A DNA stretch of 64,000 nucleotides from Tsukamurella pulmonis (lineage in GTDB: Bacteria > Actinomycetota > Actinomycetes > Mycobacteriales > Mycobacteriaceae): contig NZ_FNLF01000002.1 in the NCBI RefSeq assembly GCF_900103175.1, positions 868,001 to 932,000 on the forward strand. Reading direction: 5' to 3'. Shown here piece after piece: positions 60,281 through 64,000 of this stretch; the stretch's first letter is position 1; each line of letters begins with the position of its first letter. The position numbers and the translations under genes are program-made. The notes under the pieces are model-generated. The model did no database searches. It saw only the letters and a program-made list of their open reading frames with translations, and had not been told where the DNA came from.

Positions 60281-61159
60281 ATGACTGATTCCTTCGAGAC
60301 CATCCGCTGGAGCGTCGACGACGACGGCATCGCGACCCTCGTCCTGGACCGGCCCGACCAGCTCAACGCCTTCAGCGTCACGATGGCGCGCGAGCTGACC
60401 GAGTTCTTCCAGGTGCACGCCCACAGCGACGACATCCGCGCGGTCGTCGTCACGGGCGCCGGCCGCGCGTTCTGCGCCGGCATGGACCTCACGGGCGAGG
60501 GCAACGTCTTCGGCCTCGACGAGTCGCTGCGCCCGACCCCGGAGGAGTTCGCCGCCGCCTATGATCAGGAGCCCTACGAGACCGGCGTGCGCGACACCGG
60601 CGGCAAGCTCACCCTGGCGATCCACGCGCTCCCCAAGCCGGTGATCGCCGCGATCAACGGCCCCGCCGTCGGCATCGGCGCGACGATGACCCTCGCGATG
60701 GACACCCGCCTCGCGTCGACGAAGGCCCGGATCGGCTTCGTCTTCGGCCGCCTCGGCATCGTGATGGAGGCGTGCTCGAGCTGGTTCCTGCCCCGCATCG
60801 TCGGCCCCGCGCAGGCGCTGGAGTGGGTCTACTCCGCCGACATCCTCACCGCCGAGCAGGCGCGTGAGGGCCGCCTCGTGCGCAGCCTGCACGAGCCCGA
60901 CGAGCTGGTGCCCGCCGCGCAGGAGCTCGCGCGCTCGTGGGTCAAGGGCCGCTCCGCCGCCGGTATCGCGATCAACAAGCAGCTGATCTACCGCGGTCTC
61001 GGCGCCGCGAAGCCGCTGGATCAGCATCTGATGGACTCGCTCGGCATGTACTACACCTCGATCGGCGACGGGAAGGAGGGCGTGGCCGCGTTCCTGGAGA
61101 AGCGGGCGCCCGAGTTCACCTCGAAGGCGTCCGAGGTGCCGCGCATCGTCGCCGACTGA
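60281..61159 (+). CDS. Enoyl-CoA hydratase/isomerase (crotonase) family protein
   Basis: The 292-aa protein has the crotonase oxyanion-hole motifs VVVTGAGRAFCAGMDL (about 55-70) and AINGPAVGIGATMTLAMD (about 122), and the acidic region GFVFGRLGIVMEACSSWFLP. It probably acts in fatty-acid or related acyl-CoA breakdown; the exact reaction is not fixed by sequence. ATG 60281 is chosen over GTG 60272 because TATCGT (60268-60273) stands 7 nt before it. Confidence 0.9.
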   Translation: MTDSFETIRWSVDDDGIATLVLDRPDQLNAFSVTMARELTEFFQVHAHSDDIRAVVVTGAGRAFCAGMDLTGEGNVFGLDESLRPTPEEFAAAYDQEPYETGVRDTGGKLTLAIHALPKPVIAAINGPAVGIGATMTLAMDTRLASTKARIGFVFGRLGIVMEACSSWFLPRIVGPAQALEWVYSADILTAEQAREGRLVRSLHEPDELVPAAQELARSWVKGRSAAGIAINKQLIYRGLGAAKPLDQHLMDSLGMYYTSIGDGKEGVAAFLEKRAPEFTSKASEVPRIVAD

Positions 61160-61188
61160 CCGGTGCTCGCGCCCGCGGGCACCGCGGG

Positions 61189-62448
61189 TCAGAGCAGGGC
61201 GATGGGGATCAGGCTCAGCAGCCCGGGTGCGGTGGCGGCGAGCGCGCCCGCGAGCGTGAGCAGCCGCCGGAACAGCCGGTCCTGCTCGTCGGGCGCCGTG
61301 TTGCCGATGATGAGCGTCCCGGCCACGTGGATCGGGTTCATCACCATGAGGGCGGACGGCACGCAGATCGCCGCCGTCACCCAGAACACGACGCCGGTGT
61401 GCCCGAAGGCGGCGAAGGCGATCGGCGTCATCAGCCCGAGCACGCCGAGCGTCGAGCTCTCGATGTTGCACAGCAGCGCGGTCAAGTACGCGATGACGAG
61501 GATGAGCAGCGCCCCGGTTCCCAGGTGCCGCAGGATCTCGGCGATCGAGTCCATCGTCCCGATCTTCTGCATCAGCCCGAGGTAGGTCAACAGCCCGCAC
61601 AGCAGCAGGATCGAGTTCCACGGGATGCGCGCGAGCAGCGCCCGCTCGTCGGCGGCCGTGGGGAACGCGATCTGCAGCAGCGCCGCGAGGCAGATCGCGG
61701 TGACGCCCACGTCCGTCCCCGCCAGCACCACCAGCGCGACGAACGCGATCAGGGCCGCGCCCGACGCCGCCATGTACCACCGGTTCGACGGTCCGCCCTG
61801 CTCGTCCGCCGCCGCCGGCGCGGGGGTGGCCTCGACGGGGTGCCCCCGCCGCCGGGCGAGGGCGGTCAGGGCCTGCAGGATCACCACCACCGTCACGGCC
61901 ACCGCCATCGAGACGGCCCACAGGCCCCAGCCCGAGTAGTGCACGCCGGCCTTGTCCGCGGCGGTGCGGACCACCGCGCCCGTCGGGTTCAGCGGCGAGA
62001 GCCCCGCCGAGTTCGCCCCGATGACCACCGCCAGTTCGCTGAGCAGGAACATCCGCGGCGCGCGGACCCCGACGTGCGCGATCATCGGCACGAGGAAGGC
62101 GATCGGCGCCGTCGAGAACGCGCCCGCCGTCGACAGCGCCGCGCCGATCGCGAAGCCGGCCCAGGGGAGCAGTCCGTGGCGGTCGCCGATGGCGGCGTAG
62201 ACCCGGTCGACGACGAGCGCGAGGGCACCGCTGCGTTCGAGGTGCGCGAAGAGCAGGGAGACGCCCGCGATGAGCACGAAGATGTCGCCGGGGAAGGCGG
62301 TGTACATCGCCTTGGCGTCGAATCCGGAGACGGCGAGCACGGGCAGTGCGGCCGCCAGCGCCAGGACGCCGATGTTCATCCGCCGCCCGATGGCGACGAC
62401 CAGGACGGCGAGGAGGAGGACGACCGAGAGGATCTGCGGCGCGGTCAC
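61189..62448 (-). CDS. SLC13/MatC-type permease
   Basis: The 419-aa protein has about twelve hydrophobic helices. The N-terminal half contains FVLIAGVSLLFAHLERSGAL and GANSAGLSPLNPTGAVVRTA, and the C-terminal half GTMDSIAEILRHLGTGALL and LCNIESSTLGVLGLMTPIAF. This inverted-repeat layout is typical of SLC13/DASS or MatC-like carriers for dicarboxylates. GTG 62448 follows GGAAGGAGTCCC. A 32-bp palindrome 42 bp upstream is a likely operator. Confidence 0.85.
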   Translation of the reverse strand: MTAPQILSVVLLLAVLVVAIGRRMNIGVLALAAALPVLAVSGFDAKAMYTAFPGDIFVLIAGVSLLFAHLERSGALALVVDRVYAAIGDRHGLLPWAGFAIGAALSTAGAFSTAPIAFLVPMIAHVGVRAPRMFLLSELAVVIGANSAGLSPLNPTGAVVRTAADKAGVHYSGWGLWAVSMAVAVTVVVILQALTALARRRGHPVEATPAPAAADEQGGPSNRWYMAASGAALIAFVALVVLAGTDVGVTAICLAALLQIAFPTAADERALLARIPWNSILLLCGLLTYLGLMQKIGTMDSIAEILRHLGTGALLILVIAYLTALLCNIESSTLGVLGLMTPIAFAAFGHTGVVFWVTAAICVPSALMVMNPIHVAGTLIIGNTAPDEQDRLFRRLLTLAGALAATAPGLLSLIPIALL

Positions 62449-62489
62449 GGGACTCCTTCCGCCGGCCGACGGGCCCGGCGCAGGGCGCC

Positions 62490-62521
62490 GAACTGAAGTT
62501 TTCAATCCGAAACTACAGTTC
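62490..62521. promoter_or_regulatory. Palindromic operator upstream of the SLC13 permease
   Basis: GAACTGAAGTTT (62490-62501) and AAACTACAGTTC (62510-62521) are inverted repeats with one mismatch around an 8-nt AT-containing centre. The site is distinctly AT-rich against its surroundings and has the size of a TetR, GntR or MarR operator. No regulator gene is adjacent. Confidence 0.6.
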
Positions 62522-62640
62522 TCGGCCCACATGTCCTCCACCCGCTCGGCGGGCGGGTCCGGTTCGCACCCGGATCAGGTGAAATGTCCGGCGCGGCCCA
62601 CCTGTTCTGCAACTTCGCGGCCGAGCAATAAGCTGGTCCC

Positions 62641-63129
62641 ATGGAGATCCGCGACGCCCGACCGGCCGACCTTCCGGCGATCCTCGTCATCCACAACGAT
62701 GCCGTGGAGAACTCGACCGCCATCTGGTCCGAGGAGAAGGCCGACCTCGCCGAGCGCGAGGCGTGGCTGGCCGAGCGCCGCGCCGGTGGGTTCCCTGTCC
62801 TCGTCGCCATCGTCGACGGTGAGCTCGGCGGGTACGCCACGTACGGCCCGTTCCGGGCCAAGTCGGGGTACCGGCACACCGTCGAGAACTCGGTGTACGT
62901 CGCGGACGGCTTCTACCGCCGCGGGATCGCCGAGGCCCTGATGAAGGCGCTGATCGAGCGCGCCGAGCAGTCCGACGTGCACGTCGTCGTCGCCGCGATC
63001 GAGGAGTCGAACCACGCCTCGGTCGCGCTGCACCGCAAGCTCGGCTTCCGGGTCACCGGTCAGATGCCGCAGGTGGGGATCAAGTTCGGCCGCTGGCTGG
63101 ACCTGGTCCTCATGCAGAAGATCCTGTGA
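62641..63129 (+). CDS. GNAT N-acetyltransferase, phosphinothricin-acetyltransferase type
   Basis: The 162-aa protein has the PPT-acetyltransferase pattern: IRDARPADLPAILVIHNDAV at the N-terminus, acetyl-CoA motif VYVADGFYRRGIAEALMKAL (about 82-101), and IEESNHASVALHRKLGFRVT. Such enzymes acetylate phosphinothricin, methionine sulfoximine or related amines. TAAGCT (62629-62634) is 6 nt before the ATG. Its 3' end overlaps the convergent gene by 20 bp. Confidence 0.9.
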   Translation: MEIRDARPADLPAILVIHNDAVENSTAIWSEEKADLAEREAWLAERRAGGFPVLVAIVDGELGGYATYGPFRAKSGYRHTVENSVYVADGFYRRGIAEALMKALIERAEQSDVHVVVAAIEESNHASVALHRKLGFRVTGQMPQVGIKFGRWLDLVLMQKIL

Positions 63130-63565
63130 TCGTCCGCGCCACGCCGGAGACCACGCACGCCGCCGCGATCGCGGCGAGCAGAGCGACGATCGCGACCCCG
63201 TAGGGCTGGTCCAGGATCGTCGGGTTGAGCGCGCCCTTCCCCGGCGGGCGGGGCAGCGCCACCGCCGCGCCCAGGGCCAGCACCGTCACGCCCGCGGCCG
63301 CGCCGCACAGGGCGCCCGGCCACCATGTGGGTGGCAGCACCCGCAGAGCCCCGTGCCCGAGGAGCAGCAGCAGCGGCTGGATCACGCCGTCGTGCACGAT
63401 GACGATGGCGAGCGCCCACACCGCCGCCGAGATCAGGTCCGGCGTGGGGAGGTCCTCGATCGCCAGGGACAGCCCGTAGACGATCAGTGCCAGCCCCACG
63501 ACGACCAGCACGACCTGCAGGCCCTTGAGGCCCGGGCTCAGTGGTTGCGTTTGTTCGTCGGTCAT
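63110..63565 (-). CDS. Small membrane protein coupled to the molybdopterin oxidoreductase
   Basis: The 151-aa protein has four helices (about 16-36, 42-66, 78-103, 121-145). No family recognised. ATG 63565 overlaps the stop of the molybdopterin protein gene (ATGA), so it may serve as its membrane partner. The C-terminus overlaps the GNAT gene on the other strand. Confidence 0.75.
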   Translation of the reverse strand: MTDEQTQPLSPGLKGLQVVLVVVGLALIVYGLSLAIEDLPTPDLISAAVWALAIVIVHDGVIQPLLLLLGHGALRVLPPTWWPGALCGAAAGVTVLALGAAVALPRPPGKGALNPTILDQPYGVAIVALLAAIAAACVVSGVARTITGSSA

Positions 63566-64000
63566 GCCGCCTCGATCCTCGTCACCCATTTGGTCTGATG
63601 CACGCCGGGCCGTGCGGCTGCGATCACGCGGCACGGGTAGCCGTGGTCGATGTCGAGCTCCTCGTCGCTCAATCGCAGTGCGATCAGCGAGGTCTCGTCG
63701 CGCACCTTCGCGGCCTCCATCGTCGACTGCGCGTAGAGGCCGCGCTCGAGCGAGGCGAACCGCAGGTCGGTGTCGTCGAGGCCGGCCAGCGCGGCGAGGT
63801 CGGCGATCCGCACGCCCGTCCACCACCCGTACTGGGTCCAGCCCTCGACGCAGGCGATCGGCAGGTGCACGGTGTGCTGGGGCATCGCCTGCAGCTGCGC
63901 GAGCGTGAGCTCCACCGTGCGGGGGCCCTGGATCACCAGCCGGAACTCCTCCGCGCGCGCCGATTCCGTCACCCCGGCCGCGGCCGCGGTGCGGTTGACG
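63562..64000 (-). CDS. Molybdopterin-dependent oxidoreductase (sulfite-oxidase fold), C-terminal part, cut by window edge
   Basis: The frame runs open through position 64000. The visible 145 residues contain part of the molybdopterin-binding domain of the SUOX/MsrP family: LTLAQLQAMPQHTVHLPIAC with the molybdenum-ligand Cys, then VEGWTQYGWWTGVRIADLAA, and the end segment DEELDIDHGYPCRVIAAARP with GVHQTKWVTRIE. Relatives with a leading VNRTAAAAGVT segment usually have N-terminal membrane helices, so more protein lies outside. An internal GTG at 63972 is not the true start. Confidence 0.88.
   Translation of the reverse strand, partial: VNRTAAAAGVTESARAEEFRLVIQGPRTVELTLAQLQAMPQHTVHLPIACVEGWTQYGWWTGVRIADLAALAGLDDTDLRFASLERGLYAQSTMEAAKVRDETSLIALRLSDEELDIDHGYPCRVIAAARPGVHQTKWVTRIEAA

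Overview
The window is high-GC DNA with coding on both strands. It appears to come from a mycolic-acid actinomycete, probably a Tsukamurella-like member of the Mycobacteriales. The evidence is a gene order from lpdA to an LprQ-type L,D-transpeptidase that, from memory, follows M. tuberculosis Rv0462 to Rv0483: lpdC, CMD protein, ramB, icl, fadB2, DUF445, XRE regulator, hbhA, DUF2516, deoC, DUF2993, nitrilase, DUF2505, murB, lprQ. IdeR-type iron boxes and many leaderless-type starts also fit. The genus is an inference.

Region 1 (1-13.2 kb) is a compact siderophore locus. A divergent promoter with two iron boxes separates a truncated NRPS (condensation plus adenylation domain with a threonine-like code) from a rightward operon. 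The operon encodes ornithine N-hydroxylase, hydroxyornithine formyltransferase, two ABC half-transporters, a siderophore-interacting reductase, and the four proteins for making and activating 2,3-dihydroxybenzoate. The combination DHB + Thr + formyl-hydroxyornithine is that of rhodochelin-type mixed catecholate-hydroxamate siderophores.

Region 2 (13.2-31.8 kb) holds a TetR regulator, a class I PPK2, envelope and housekeeping genes, an S9 peptidase divergent from lpdA, a lone ectoine hydroxylase, and the glyoxylate/fatty-acid block ramB-aceA-fadB2. Region 3 (31.8-34.9 kb) is a visibly AT-richer accessory island of unfamiliar genes. It includes a YwqG/DUF1963 protein, an Imm26-like protein and a decayed second copy of the DUF1963 3' end; it may be an orphan immunity cluster. 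Region 4 (34.9-52.8 kb) returns to the mycobacterial backbone: LysR/SDR pair, LtrA, class III PPK2, hbhA operon, purU/deoC, a P450-DUF2993-nitrilase block, and murB-lprQ-transglutaminase. Region 5 (53-64 kb) carries otsB-otsA with an upstream 53-codon gene, a ThrE exporter, a PucR-type regulator divergent from an aldehyde dehydrogenase, one tRNA-Thr(UGU), a crotonase, an SLC13 permease, a GNAT enzyme and a molybdopterin oxidoreductase cut by the right edge.

Recurring signals stand out. More than 20 genes have a TANNNT hexamer 5-8 nt before an ATG/GTG start (leaderless promoters), twice embedded in the end of the preceding gene. Two intergenic long-loop palindromes (24.8 and 47.8 kb) share a GTCGRGTTCTGCGG core and look like one repeat family. 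The two ABC subunits show complementary loss of ATP-site motifs. No CRISPR array, rRNA, transposase or prophage was seen. All calls were made by eye; no database search was run.
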